The notes: a model not told the origin generated them from the sequence alone. Positions 1-11,795 are shown, counted from the first letter of the stretch. The stretch is DNA of 64,000 nucleotides from Diphasiastrum complanatum (GCA_029204225.1 CM055097.1:26939039-27003038), one strand, 5' to 3'. Numbers and translations: made by a program.

Positions 1-212
1 TGGCCGACTGCACGTCGGGACCCAACTGGGGGCCCTATCCTGCTGACAGGGTCCCTAGGCTGTGTTAGGCCCGCCATGGCTATGGACCGTGCTGGGGCAC
101 ACTACTCACACTGTCTTGCCCTGTTGGTCATGTACGCCGGACACGACCCTGACTGTGGTATCTGACTTATCTGTGTTTCCTAGGGTTCGGCACTGGTTAT
201 GAGCTCGTAACA
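1..212 (-). repeat. Partial LTR of gypsy element A1 (5' LTR, inverted)
   Basis: This matches, in reverse orientation, the LTR at 6178-6535 and has the same orientation as the LTRs at 18582-18939 and 24494-24851. The LTR begins (minus strand) at 212 with TGTTA and runs off the left edge of the window. The five bases beyond it, 213-217, read TGTAC on the minus strand. That equals the five bases following the plus-strand A1 3' LTR (6536-6540), so this is most simply the displaced 5' LTR of the same insertion. Confidence 0.85.
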
Positions 213-321
213 GTACATCACTCATGGCTTCCCTAAGATGATCTCGGAATTCATGCCGTACTTCGTCAAGGTAAGTGGAAGACGGTATGCGAGGCTCAGA
301 AGATGTAGGGGAAGTATCCAT
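213..321 (-). pseudogene. Gypsy element B, gag N-terminal fragment
   Basis: An ATG at 321-319 opens a frame of 36 codons beginning MDTSPTSSEP and reaching the A1 insertion site. The protein resembles the start of gag in the related C elements (for example at 15235), which also begins with a Thr/Ser/Pro-rich stretch and then an acidic helix. The same reading frame resumes on the plus strand at 6536, right after the A1 3' LTR, so A1 interrupted B within gag and the two halves now lie in opposite orientation. As an isolated fragment it cannot make a product. Confidence rests on the frame match and on the shared 5-bp duplication. Confidence 0.75.
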
Positions 322-1074
322 GGTCAAGGAATGCAGGAAGTGAAGAGAGTGTAAGAAAAGCTTAATATCGGAGGGAGCGGACTTTTGTCGTCACCCCAAA
401 TACGCTTTAGGTACACACACGACACTAAGAGCAAGAAAGGAAATGACAAATGTCAAGAAGAGGTGTGGAAAGCAAGGAAAAACCAGCAAAGATACCTCTC
501 GATAGAGCTCCAAGCATGTGCGACGAGCTGGCTAGAAAATGTGACCACAAGGAGAATGAAAGTCGGCGTTGGACAGCGTCCAATCAATGCTGAAAATATG
601 GCTGGAAATATGTGGAAAACGTGATGAAATAGGGCGATGGACAGCCTCCAATCAAAACTGAAATATGGCTGAAACTCTGCTGGAACAATGGCTGAAAAAT
701 GTGATGAAGTAGGGCGCTAGACAGCCTCCAATCAATGCTGAAAAGATGGCTGGGAATCCTCTCCCTGAATCAAATGGAGGATTCAAAAAAAAGAGGGAAA
801 AGGATTTGGAACTTGGGCGCCGGAAATAATCTGCCCAAAAACTAAAAAAAAAAATTTTTTTTTTACGGCCGCCAAATTTAGCGGAAGTACTTCCGCTAAC
901 TATCTGCTAAAGCTCCGCCAAGGAAAATGCTCTGATGGGAGTTGGTCCTCCTCCAAACTGTGCTGAATGTTGCTGAAGCAAAGAGACGAAAGCCCTCAGC
1001 AAAGAGAGAAAAATCAGCAAGGAAAATGGGCACCCAATCAAAAAATCAGATCTGAAATTCAGCAATCAGGAAAG
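322..1074 (-). other. Element B untranslated leader with iterated motif
   Basis: This lies between the B primer binding site and the gag ATG. It contains about three imperfect iterations (near 562-590, 630-660 and 711-740 on plus) of a block reading GGAGGCTGTCCAGCG-like on the minus strand. The same block is iterated in the C-family leaders. At 370-400 (minus) there is a box, TTTGGGGTGACGACAA followed by AGTCCGCTCCCTC, that also occurs just upstream of gag in C1 and C2. No coding sequence is supported here. Confidence 0.6.
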
Positions 1075-1087
1075 TGCTCTGATACCA
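1075..1087 (-). other. Element B primer binding site (initiator tRNA-Met type)
   Basis: The minus strand reads TGGTATCAGAGC directly after the LTR end at 1088. This is the usual plant initiator-Met primer site. Its position fixes the 3' end of the B 5' LTR. Confidence 0.85.
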
Positions 1088-1548
1088 AGTTATGATCAAA
1101 ATCTCAAGTGTTGAATCAATGAAGCATAAAAGACAGCAATAGACTAAAGCCCTACAAGCAATAGACAAGACAATAGGTTCTCCCACGAAGAGCCCAAGCA
1201 ATACCAATCAATAATCTGAAAAATGAGTGTACAAATGCCCCTATAAATACCCTACCAATGAACCCTAAAATAGGAATTCAAAAGTAAAGGGAGGCAAAAT
1301 GTGGAGGGAAAATAGTGCGCCCTCCTACGGGCCCCCACTCCTACGGGCCCCCACTCCATAATAAGGGCCCAAGGCCAATCAATGTCATAAAAAAGGACCC
1401 AGTGCGGGTCCTAAGCATATAAAAAGGCCTGTACATGACTAATATAAAATGTGTAACCAGAAATATACATAACCAACAGTAAATGTAAAGAGGCCTGCGG
1501 AATATATGCAGAGTAGCCCAGTAGGCCTGTATCCTGTAGTCCGTAACT
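1088..1548 (-). repeat. Element B 5' LTR (inverted)
   Basis: This 461-bp LTR is the reverse complement of the copy at 10921-11377 (457 bp). The main size difference is a tandem duplication of a 16-bp CCTACGGGCCCCCACT-type unit near 1322-1355. The ends are AGTTACGGAC and GATCATAACT, that is AG...CT rather than TG...CA. The outer flank 1549-1553 reads CTTGA on the minus strand, identical to the five bases after the 3' LTR (11378-11382). Confidence 0.88.
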
Positions 1549-1553
1549 TCAAG

Positions 1554-1960
1554 GATCTATGACCAAATATCTGATGGTACCCACTTTTGAGATCTATCTT
1601 ACTAAAAATGGTTGTCCCTGCAATGCATCCAGTAGATCATCAATCCTGGGCTTCGGATATTTGTGCTTTACGGTGATTTTACAATCCCTTGTAATCCACA
1701 CACGTCCAGAAACTACCATCCTTTTTCTTAACCAACAAAATGGGGGAGGCGAAAGGTGAATAACTACGAAAGACATACCCCAACCTGAGGTATTCTTCCA
1801 ACATCTTCTATACCTCCTCCTACAAGGAGGCCAACATACCGGGCTTGCCCCTGGAACGAGCTCAATACGATGCTGACAACCCCACTAGCATGCTATCAAT
1901 CAACAAATGTTTAAACTCAGCTCGAATGGATCTTTCCAACTGGCTTGCTGGGATCACCTC
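1554..1960 (-). pseudogene. Old gypsy reverse transcriptase remnant
   Basis: On the minus strand several frames carry gypsy RT motifs in order. First comes a segment resembling LRLGYVFRSYSPFASPILL, then VKKKDGSFWTCVDYKG, then KHKYPKPRIDDLLDALQG, then KIDLKSGYHQI-like sequence close to the B insertion. At least two frameshifts and stops separate them, so it is a decayed copy. Element B inserted near its C-terminal side. The family is different from A and B at the residue level. The boundaries are approximate, and 1961-2058 holds nothing I can assign before the A1 sequence begins. Confidence 0.7.
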
Positions 1961-2058
1961 TGAGCTGCTGAGCTAAAGCATAATTTACATAAGACGTTAA
2001 ATAAGATGAAGTTGTTTCTAGATTATTAACTTGTGGGTTTATTGGTAAACTACGAAAA

Positions 2059-5000
2059 TATCTTGCAGTATCGAGAAGCAATTTTAAAGATTAAAAATAT
2101 GGATGACTATCAGAAAATCAGGGGATTTGTCCGTGGCCTCAAAGATGAATATAAAGTAGAGATCCAGAGAAACTCCCCTACTACCCCTGAGCAAGCTCTC
2201 AGACATGCTCAAATCTATGATGATTCAGTGGGTAGGAAGAGGGCGAGACAGTAGCCACTTTCTGAGCAGCCTCCTCAAAAAGACTTTCAATTTAAAAAGA
2301 AATTTTTAAAAAGAAAGAACCAAGATAAATTTAAAAGTGAAGCTCCTCAGAAACGCCCTTCACTCATACAGCCCTTAAAACCAAATGATTTTGAGAAAGC
2401 CAAACAAGAACGTTTGTGCTTTGTGTGCATGGGCAAGGGACACACAGTCAGACAGTGTCCCAAAGGGCCTTTCCCTAAAAAAGATAAGAAAGATAAAAAA
2501 CAAGTTCATCTTGTTCAAACTCTATGTTTCCCCAGTGACTCGACAGCTTCCGAGATCAAAGTGTATCATGAAAATCATGAACACTGTTGCCAGCTGACCT
2601 CTGCAATGCTAGCGAGACCCTTCAGCTTTGGGCCGCATGACCTAGTACGTATGCATGGGAAAGTTGGTAACCAGTCAGTAAGAGTTATGGTTGATGATGG
2701 GGCAACCCATAATTTCATCAACCACACCCTGGTTAAAAAGCTTAAACTACCAGAAGTACCTAGTCAGCATAGGTACATAGTTTCATTAGCTAAGGGTGAA
2801 GATAAAAAAATATGGGAAACTATGGTAAGTAAGTTAAATCTTGGTATTCAGGGGTACCAAGATGAAATAAACTTTCAGATAATGCACCAGGATCGAACAG
2901 ACATTGTTCTCGGGAGAGATTGGCTCTACAGTTTAGGACCTTCCCTCCACAGAAACCATCAGGAGAACACCCTCAGCTTTCAGTATAAAGGCCGAGAGAT
3001 CCAGTTGCATGGGGAGCATGATGTTCCCAACAGCCCTATGGTCTGCAGTTCAGAGCTCTGTCAGCTAATCGGAGACGAAGACCATCAGGTATTCTTATGT
3101 GACTTTCAGTTTATTCCTGAAGTTTCTATTTCCAGTTCTATTCAGCAGAAAATCAGTAAATTAGAAACTTTATTGTCTAAATTTAAAGATGTTTTTCCTG
3201 AAGATTTGCCACATGGTTTACCAACTAGCAGAGAGGTAGATCATGTAATAAACCTAGTACTAGGTACAGCACCTGTTTCTAAACCTCCGTATCGGGTCAG
3301 CCGAACAGAGGATGAAAAAATAACTAGGCAGTTAACAGATTATCTTGGGAAAGGCCAAATTCAGACCAGTAGTTCACCATGGGCCTCACCAGTCCTCTTG
3401 GTGAAAAAGAAAGAGGGGTCTATGCGTCTTTGCGTAGATTACAGAGCCCTCAATAAAGTCACAATTAAGAATAAATACCCTATGCCTCGAGCAGACGAGT
3501 TGTTTGACCAACTCGATGGGGCTAAGTTTTTTAGTAAAATAGACCTCAGATCGAGATATCATCAAGTCCGTATAAAATCAGAAGATGTCTCAAAAACAGC
3601 TTTTAGGGCTCGTCACGGTCATTATGAGTTTAAGGTGATGCCATTTGGGCTCACAAATGCTCCAGCTACCTTTATGACCTTGATGAACAGTGTTCTCAGA
3701 CCATACTTGGGTAAGTTTGTAGTCATATTTTTAGATGACATCCTCATCTACAGCAAAACGAGGAAGGAGCATCTAAACACCTCAGAAAGGTGTTTTGACT
3801 GCTCAGAAAGCATAAGCTCTATGCTAAACAATCCAAGTGTGAATTCTTCGTTGAAGAAGTAGCATATTTGGGTCACATTATCTCTTCAGATGGGATTAAG
3901 ATGGACCCAAATAAGGTTAAAGCCATACTCAGTTGGCTGAGACCTCAGAATATTTTGGAACTTCAGATCTTTCTTGGTCTGGCGGGATATTACAGACGAT
4001 TTATCAAGGAATATGCTCAGATAGCAGTTCCTATGACAAATCTCCTTAAGGGGAAGGGAAAGGAGTTCATTTGGGAGTCCGCACAGCAGGAGAGCTTTAA
4101 TGCTCTCAAAACAGCCTTAGCTACAGCACCAGTTTTAAAAGTCGTCGACCCCAATCAGCCATTTGTGGTCGAAACAGATGCTAGCGACTTTGCAGTAGGT
4201 GTTGTGCTAACTCAGGGTGGACGACCTATTGCGTTCGAGAGTAAAAAACTCGAGCCAGCTCAGACTAGGTACAGTGCCTATGAAAAGGAACTCTTTTCTA
4301 TAGTCCACTTGGACGCATTATTTGTATGGTGCCAACTTTGAGATCCTGACAGACCATGAGAGTCTCAGATACCTTTGCAATCAACCTGAGCTTAGAGGTC
4401 GGAAAGCTCGTTGGGCAGAGTTGATGCAAGAGTTTGACATGTCTATCAGATATAGACATGGAAAATTCAATACAGTGGCAGATGCCCTTAGCAGAATGCC
4501 TATGACAAACGAGCTGAGTTTTACCCAGATTCGTAATGAGTTACTCGAGTCCTTGAGGGGGAAATGCCAGCATGATGCATTCTTCTCTACTATCTGGAAC
4601 TCAGTCCAGAGCAGACAGTTACAGACTCTAGAACCAGTTCCCGGGGCTGGTGCCATTTCATCCAAGAATACGGCAGCTTCCGTTGAGGATGATGATGAGT
4701 CCGAGTATATGTCGTCAGATGACGTTGAGGATTCTGAGCCTGTATTACCCAAGCAAACCCCAGTGGTTGAGGGTCAGTTGACTCAAGGATTCAAATGGAA
4801 ACAGTATTCCATTCAGGATGAGTACTTGCACTATAGAGATAGAGTATGTGTCCCCAATTCAGAGGATTATAGGCAACAGGTCCTATATGAATGTCATGAC
4901 AATCCTAGCGCGGGACACCCAGGCATACAGAAGACCTATGAGCTTCTTCGTAGGCAATTTTTCTGGCCCAGTATGAAAAAGGACGTCCAGCAGTATGTAA

Positions 5001-6166
5001 CCAGTTGCCAGAAATGTCAAGTAAATAAAGCAGAGCGTTTAAAGGCAGGAGGGTTGTTGCATCCCTTAGAAATACCAGCTGGTAAATGGGAGAGTATCTC
5101 CATGGATTTTATAGTAGGCCAACCTAAAACCCAAAAGGGTAATGACGCTATATGGGTCACAGTTGACCGTCTGACCAAAATGGCTCATTTCATTCCGACC
5201 AAAACAACCGTTAGAGCTCCAGAGTTAGCGAGGTTGTTTGTAGACGGGCTATTTAAATTGTACGGTCTACCTTCCGGCATAGTCAACGACCGGGACAGTA
5301 AGTTCACTGGAAATTTTTGGAGGGCAGTATTCCATCATCTCCATACTAAACTTAATATGAGTACCACCGACCATCCTCAGACGGATGGTCAAACAGAAAG
5401 GGTAAATCAAGTGCTGGAGGATATGCTTCGTGCATACGTTAGCAAGAAGCAGACTAATTGGGAGGAGTATCTCTCGATATTAGAGTTTGCTTATAACAGT
5501 ACCAAACATTCAGCTACGGGATACAGCCCATTTATGCTGATGTACGGTTTTCAGCCACGCTCACCCACAGCTGTAGGGTTTAAACAAGAAAAAGAAAAAG
5601 TTGAAGCAGCCAGAAACTTTTTAGAGGACCTAAACCAAATGATAGAACATGCTAAGCGTAGCATTAGGCAGTCCCAGGATCGAGCCAGGCATTATGCAAA
5701 TTAACACAGACGGGATGTGCAGTTCTCCACTGGTGAGAAAGTCTACTTGAGAGTCCCAGTTGACTCTAAAACCCTCAAATCAGGAGTGTGTGCTAAGTTG
5801 TCTCCAAGGTATTGTGGTCCCTTTACCATCAGTAGGAGACTAGGCGAGGTCCCCTATGAACTAGAACTCCCACACAGCAGTAAGGTTTTTCCAGTCTTTC
5901 ATGTAAGTCAGTTACGAAAAGCCTTAACCAGATCAGACAATCTGGTAGGGGACAGTGTTCTAGTTCTCCCATTGGATCCTCAGCAACCTCCACATGAACC
6001 AGAGGAAATTTTTGATAGTAGAGAGACGCAGACTCGTCATACTCTATACCGAGAATATCTGGTTAAGTGGAATGATCAGCCTGTTGAGAATGCCACTTGG
6101 GAAAGAGGCAGCGTCCTTCGCAAGATTTTTCCGGACTTTGTCTTAGAGGACCAAGACGGTTCTTAA
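2059..6166 (+). pseudogene. Gypsy element A1 gag-pol polyprotein, truncated and broken
   Basis: This is the Ty3/gypsy chromovirus polyprotein, the reverse-transcription and integration machinery of an LTR retrotransposon. Homology to the full-length copy A2 starts at about 2059, so the first 230 or so residues are missing. Domains in order are: gag C-terminus; CCHC zinc knuckle ([14 protein letters not shown], from 2417); protease with a DDGATHNF active-site box near 2692; RT with FLDDILIYS near 3731; RNase H; integrase HHCC and core (5100-5500); and a chromodomain near 6040-6100 (EYLVKWN, ATWE). Breaks are a TAG stop at 2252-2254, a 1-nt deletion near 3777, an 11-nt deletion near 4300 and a TAA stop at 5702-5704. 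It cannot encode a functional polyprotein. Confidence 0.92.
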
Positions 6167-6177
6167 GGGGGAGGGAG
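6167..6177 (+). other. A1 polypurine tract
   Basis: After the stop codon the sequence AAGGGGGAGGGAG runs directly into the LTR start at 6178. This is the expected plus-strand priming site. Confidence 0.75.
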
Positions 6178-6535
6178 TGTTACGAGCTCGTAACCAGTGC
6201 AGAACTCTAGAGAACACAGATAGGTCAGATACCACAGTCAGGGTCGTGTCCAGTGTACATGACCAACAGGGCAAGACAGTGTGAGTAGTGTGCCCCAGCA
6301 CGGTCCATAGCCATGGCGGGCCTAACACAGCCTAGGGACCCTATCCTGCTGACAGGGCCCCCAGTTGGGTCCCGACGTGCAGTCGGCCACGCCAGTGCCA
6401 CGTGGCCGACACTTGGCAGTAGCATGCTACCAGTCCTCACACTGGGCTAGGAGGGGCTTACTCTATATCAGGGAGTAGGCAAGGTTGGGTGGATCAGTTA
6501 GTGTTTGCCCTACTGTGGTGTTAGGAACTATTACA
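6178..6535 (+). repeat. Element A1 3' LTR
   Basis: This is a 358-bp LTR starting TGTTACGAG and ending TTACA, the same length as both A2 LTRs. The core segment 6343-6353 reads ATCCTGCTGAC between CCCT and AGGG arms. In the inverted 5' LTR piece this core is in the opposite orientation relative to the element. The following bases 6536-6540 are TGTAC, the target duplication. A TATA-like stretch lies near 6462. Confidence 0.93.
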
Positions 6536-6540
6536 TGTAC

Positions 6541-9500
6541 ACACTGATTTACGCCGAAAGTTACGAGAGACATTCACTGCTCTTTCTGCCCAGATTGCTA
6601 CACTATCAATACAGTCCAGTGTTTCTCCACTATCTCCACCTGTTCCCCCACAGCTTACATTTCCACCACCCGAGACTCCTTCATCTTCTGGTCCTTTGCC
6701 ATGAGACTTTAAGGATAAGGTTCAGCTTACTGTGTATTCTGGTTCATCCGACGGGAATGAACTCGAGAATTGGTATTCTAAGCTTGAGACCTACTTCCTT
6801 ATGTTTCCTAAGACTGACATTCAGCGGATACATTTGGCTGCTTTACATTTGGAGGGCCGTGCTGCTACTTGGTGGCGCAATGTTTCGCCAGACGGCTTCA
6901 CACCCTGGCCTTGCTAGTTGGACAGAGTTTATGACAGCACTCCGCCTAGCGATGACTGATCCTCAGTGGCTTATTCGATAGCGCGACATCTTTCGCAGTT
7001 TATCTCACACTGGTGACTTGGTTGCTTATACGACACGGTTTACAGAGCTTTCTTATCTATTCCCAGATATTTCTACATTGGAGCTCATCTCTCGCTACGT
7101 TGCTGGTCTACAAGGCGCACTCAGGTATGATGTTTCTTCTTTTTTTCCACTCACTCTTTCTCACGCCATCTCCCTTGCTACCGCACTGCAGCACAAGTAC
7201 TCTCCCATGTCGTCCTCTGTTTCTCGTCCTTCGCATCCTTTCACACGTCCTATTTTTTCCTCTCCATCCTCTGCTAGTCCCACATCTGTCAGTTCACCTT
7301 CGTCCACTCTTCCGTCTGCACCACGTCCTCCTTTTTCTCCTCGTCCTGTTTTTGTTCGTCGCTACTCACAGCCTCAGATGTCTGAGATCCGTGAGAAGCG
7401 CTTATGTTTCAACTGTAAGAGTCCTGATCATATCGCCCGTGATTGCCGACAGCCTGCCACTACTATTGTCGTCTATTTCCATGATGCTGACACACCTGAT
7501 GATAGTCCTGATTCTGCCATATGCCTTCATATTCTTGATGATGACCCACTTGTTGATCAGTTTGCCACACCCACTGAGCCTGTTCCTGATCCCCCTGATC
7601 TAGCTGTATGCCATGCTCAGCTTGCTTATGCTACTTGGGCCGGTAAGCCGGGTCCACGCCATATCCATCTTCGCGTACGTATCACTGGTGAGTTTATTGC
7701 CCTTGTTGACACGGGTAGCACTCACTCGTTTCTCAGCAGTCATACTACTACACGCATTCGTGCTATGCCAGTCACTACACCTCATCCCCTGCATGTTGAG
7801 GTTGCCAGCGCACACTCTTTTCCTAGCACGCAGATGTATCAGCAGCTTTCATATCGGATTGGAGACTTCCTTGGTCAGGCAGATTTTCATATTATTCCAC
7901 TTACACGGTACGATCTTATCCTTGGTGCTGATTGGTTTGCATCCCTTGGTGCGGTTACAGTAGACCTCCAGCAGCAGACATTGACATTCTCTCATGATGG
8001 TACTCAGCATATATTTTCCGGTATTGATTCTCGGCAGGACTATCAGCTTATTTCCGGGAAGCAGTTCATAAGGAGCCTCCCGAAGGCCCACTGTGCGGCT
8101 ATTCTTTCAGTTCAGCCTATTGCGGATGCACCACCTTTGCCACAGGTATTTTCTGAATTGTTGCGTGAATTTGAGCATGTTTTTAGAGAGCCGACTCAAT
8201 TACCACCTTTACGAGATGTCAACCACCATTCCTCTGCATCACCTCCTTCTCGTCCTCCTTTTCGTATGTCTATTGTTGAGCGCGAGGAAGTCCAGCGTCA
8301 GGTGTCTGATTTATTACGTCAAGGCCTTATTGCTCCTAGCCAAAGTCCTTTTCGTGCTCATGTTTTACTTGTTGATAAGAAGGATGGTACTAAACGTCTA
8401 TGTACTGATTATCGTGCTTTAAATAAACTTACTATCCGTAATCAATACCCTATCCCTCATATGGATGACCTATTTGACCAGTTAGGCCAAGCCAAGATCT
8501 TTTCTAAACTTGACCTCCGTTCCGGTTATCACCAGATTCGTATGCATCCTCCTGATGAGCACAAGACAGCTTTCCGTACCCACTTTGGTCTGTATGAGTT
8601 TCGTGTCCTTCCTTTTGGTGTTACCAATGGCCCGCCCACTTTTCAGAATGTCATGAATAACATCTTTCGTCCTCTGCTTGGAAAGTGTGTCATTGTTTAT
8701 TTTGACGATATCCTCATTTATAGCACCACTCTCTCTCTTCATGTTCAGCATGTTCGTTCTGTTTTTGTTTTGTTATTTACTCATCATCTGTATGCTAAAC
8801 GTTCTAAATGTTCTTTTGTTGTTGTACAAATCGAGTTTTTGGGCTTCTTTGTTACTAATGGTATTGTTCGTCTCGACCCTCGTAAGGTCCGTTCTATTCT
8901 TTCATGGCCTGTGCCTGCTGATGTTCATGATGCTCGTATGTTTCTTGGTCTTGCTATCCATCTTCGTAAACCAGTTGCTCATTTTGCCACTCTTGCATCT
9001 CCTTTGCATGCTCTGTTGAAAAAAGAAACTTCGTTTGCTTGGACTCCCGCATGTCAATCAGCTTTCGATACTTGGAAGGTTAAGCTTACCATTGCCCCTG
9101 TTTTATGTCTTCCAGATTTTTCCCAGCGTTTTGTTGTTGAGACTGATGCTAGTTCCACAGCAATAGGTGCTTTGTTAAGTCAGCGTCAGTGTGTTATTGC
9201 ATATGAATCCCGTCGTCTTCGTTCGTATGAGCAGCGCTATTCCACTCATGAAAAAGAGTTGCTTGCTATCATTTTTGCTTTAAAGAAGTGGCGTCATTAT
9301 CTGTATCGTGTTCCGTTTGATGTTTTTACTGATCACCAGTCACTTCGTTATTTGTATACACAAAAGGATCTTAGTGATCATCAGTACTGTCGGCTTCAGT
9401 TTTTACAGTCCTTTCATTTTGATATTGATTATAAGCCTGGTAAAAGTAACGCTGCTGCTGATGCTTTGTCTCGTTTACCTGCTCTTACTTACAGTCTTGT

Positions 9501-10843
9501 TACGTCTCCCCACTCTTGGTATGATGATCTTCCTCAGGCTTATGCCACATGTCCATACTTTCGTGATGTTATGTCGTCTGCCTCTCGTCCTTCCTCTCAC
9601 CCTCACCAGATTTATTCCATTGTTAATCATCGTTTGTTTCACTATGGTTCGTTATGTATTCCCAGCACTCTCGACATACGTCCACAGCTCCTTGATGCCC
9701 ATTCCTCTCCTGTTGGTGGCCATTTTGGTTTTCAGAAGTCCTTGTTCCGTTTGAAAGAACATTTTTATTGGCCTTCCATGAAGCGTGAGCTTTCCCACCT
9801 TATTCATACTTGTGATTTTTGCCTTCGTAACAAGTATTCCCGTGAAAAACCTGGCGGTCTCCTTCAATGTTAGCCTATTCCTTCTCGGCAGTGGACTGAT
9901 ATATCTATGGACTTCATTTTAGGTCTTCCCCGTACTCAGCGTGGTCATGACTCTTGTTTGGTGGTAGTTGATAGGTTTTCTAAACAAGCTCATTTCATAC
10001 CAGTCAGACGTACTATTACAGCAGAGCATTGTGGTCGTATATTTATTTCTGAGATTTTCCGCTTACATGGTCTCCCACGATCTATACTTACTGATTGGGA
10101 TACCAAGTTTACATCAGGTTTTTGGACAAAGCTTATGCGTATCTTGGATGTTAGGATACTTATGCGCACTGCTTATCATTCTTCTGCGGATAGTCAGTCT
10201 GAGGTTATTAACCGGATGATGCACCTGTTACTATTTCATCTTATCTTTCGAGTGCTCGGGAGATTATTACTAGAGCTGCTACTCATTTACAGCATATTCA
10301 GCAGCGGTACAGGACCATTGTTGATCGTCATCGGCGCCATGTTGAGTTTGTAGAGGGAGATACTGTTTTTCTCCGGTTACGCTTTGCTCGCCATCGTTTT
10401 GTACAGGGTCTTGCTTCTACTGAGAAGCTTGCGCCGCACTATTATGGGCCTTTTCAGATTCTTGAGCGCCTCAGTCCAGTTACATATCGTGTTGAGTTAC
10501 CTGCTGCTACTCGGGCTTGTGATATCTTTCATGTCAGTTTATTACGTGCTGCTATTGAGGATGATGCTCCTCGAGATTCCTCATTTCCTACAGATCCAGA
10601 GCTTTTTCCATTCCTGCCAGCTGCTATTTTACAGGTGCGCTTATTGCATAGTCGTCGCCATCGGCAGGTTCAGTTTTTGGTCCAGTGGGATGGTCGTCCT
10701 ATTGAGGAGGCTACTTGGGAGCCCATTGATGTTTTTTATCATACCCCTATCCTGGCTGATCAGGCTCGATCACTTGCAGCTACCATTGCTTCTCAGGATG
10801 CTCCGACTTCTCTTGATGTTCCTTTCTCAGATGGGATATCTTG
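6541..10843 (+). pseudogene. Gypsy element B gag-pol polyprotein, broken
   Basis: This is a chromovirus polyprotein. A TGA stop interrupts gag near 6710. A frameshift follows near 6900 and a TAG stop at 6979-6981. The frame is then open from 6982 to the TAG at 9871-9873. That stretch includes the zinc knuckle (CFNCKSPDHIARDC, from 7408), protease (DTGSTHSF near 7708), RT (YFDDILIYS near 8698), RNase H and the integrase HHCC. The integrase core follows (9874-10219), then a deletion of about 60 codons near 10224. The integrase tail and a chromodomain come last (QFLVQWDGRPIEEATWEP near 10672), ending at 10843. The sequence is T-rich, with codon use like the C family. Protease and RT motifs are intact, unlike in the C copies. 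Confidence 0.92.
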
Positions 10844-10920
10844 ATGCAGTATTTTTCTCTGGCACTGGTTCTTATCTTATTTTGCCTACGTTGGGGGCAA
10901 TGTTCTTTATAGCCAGGGAG
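10844..10920 (+). other. Element B 3' untranslated spacer
   Basis: This is a short T-rich spacer between the polyprotein stop and the LTR. It ends in GCCAGGGAG, a weak polypurine tract, immediately before the LTR start. Confidence 0.5.
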
Positions 10921-11377
10921 AGTTACGGACTACAGGATACAGGCCTATTGGGCTACTCTACATATATTCCGCAGGCCTCTTTACATTTACTGTTGGTTAT
11001 GTATATTTCTAGTTACGCATTTTATATTAGTCATGTACAGGCCTTTTTATATGCTTATGACCCGCACTGGGTCCTTTTTTATGACATTGACTGGCCTTGG
11101 GCCCTTATTATATGGTTATATGTGGAGTGGGGGCCCGTAGGAGGGCGCACTATTTTCCCTCCACATTTTGCCTCCCTTTACTTTTGAATTCCTATTTTAG
11201 GGTTCATTGGTAGGGTATTTATAGGGGCATTTGTACACTCATTTTTCAGATTATTGATTGGTATTGCTTGGGCTCTTCGTGGGAGAACCTATTGTCTTGT
11301 CTATTGCTTGTAGGGCTTTAGTCTATTGCTGTCTTTTATGCTTCATTGATTCAACACTTGAGATTTTGATCATAACT
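10921..11377 (+). repeat. Element B 3' LTR
   Basis: This is a 457-bp LTR starting AGTTACGGAC and ending GATCATAACT, the partner of 1088-1548. It is followed by CTTGA (11378-11382). The 3' third shares a block with the solo LTR at 62414-62741 (TATTGCTTGGGCTCTTCGTG). A TATA-like TATTTATAGGGG lies near 11215. Confidence 0.92.
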
Positions 11378-11382
11378 CTTGA

Positions 11383-11689
11383 TATGTTATTGATCTTAAT
11401 CACATATTTGCTATCATACCTTCAAGATCTGTTTTGATCTCTTGTTTTATTATTCAGAAGTGCCCATTAGTACTACAAGAGTGTTTGTTAATACTTTATC
11501 AGGTTATATATCTATTATCACTCTATTGAGTTTTGATTAGGTTTGATCAAGACCAGCCAAATTTCTAGCATGCCAGTGAACTAGTTTCAATATTGTTGCC
11601 ACCTATTAGTTTCATTGGTTTTGAATCTATTAGATCTCACTTATTTTAGTCTCTTAAGCTTAAAGTGAGTGCTAGGGTAGAACATGTCT
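11383..11689. other. Unassigned flank of B
   Basis: This is AT-rich sequence without a supported gene. The first 26 bases beyond the B duplication resemble 18207-18231, which helps to define the sequence B inserted into. Confidence 0.4.
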
Positions 11690-11795
11690 CATTCAAATAT
11701 ATCAAGTGCATTCAAATGTGATCTATTTTCATCAATGTGTCAAGTCATTGCAGTGCTTTTTTTGTGGAAAGAAAGGGCATTATTTTTATGAGTGT

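Larger units (their letters stand above)
6536..11377 (+). mobile_element. Gypsy element B, main body with 3' LTR
   Basis: This is the larger part of a chromodomain gypsy retrotransposon split by A1. It carries the rest of gag, then protease, RT, RNase H, integrase and chromodomain, and then the 3' LTR (10921-11377). The 5' LTR, leader and gag start are the inverted block 213-1548. Both outer ends carry the duplication CTTGA. If the inverted block is restored in the mind, B is a complete element inserted in an older gypsy RT gene. Several stops and an internal deletion make it non-functional. Confidence 0.88.

Noticed and set aside
10384-11187. Leu-rich open frame of 267 codons
   Set aside because: It is a shadow frame of the element B integrase tail and chromodomain, and it continues into the non-coding LTR. 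T-rich antisense-like frames here give spurious Leu-rich proteins.
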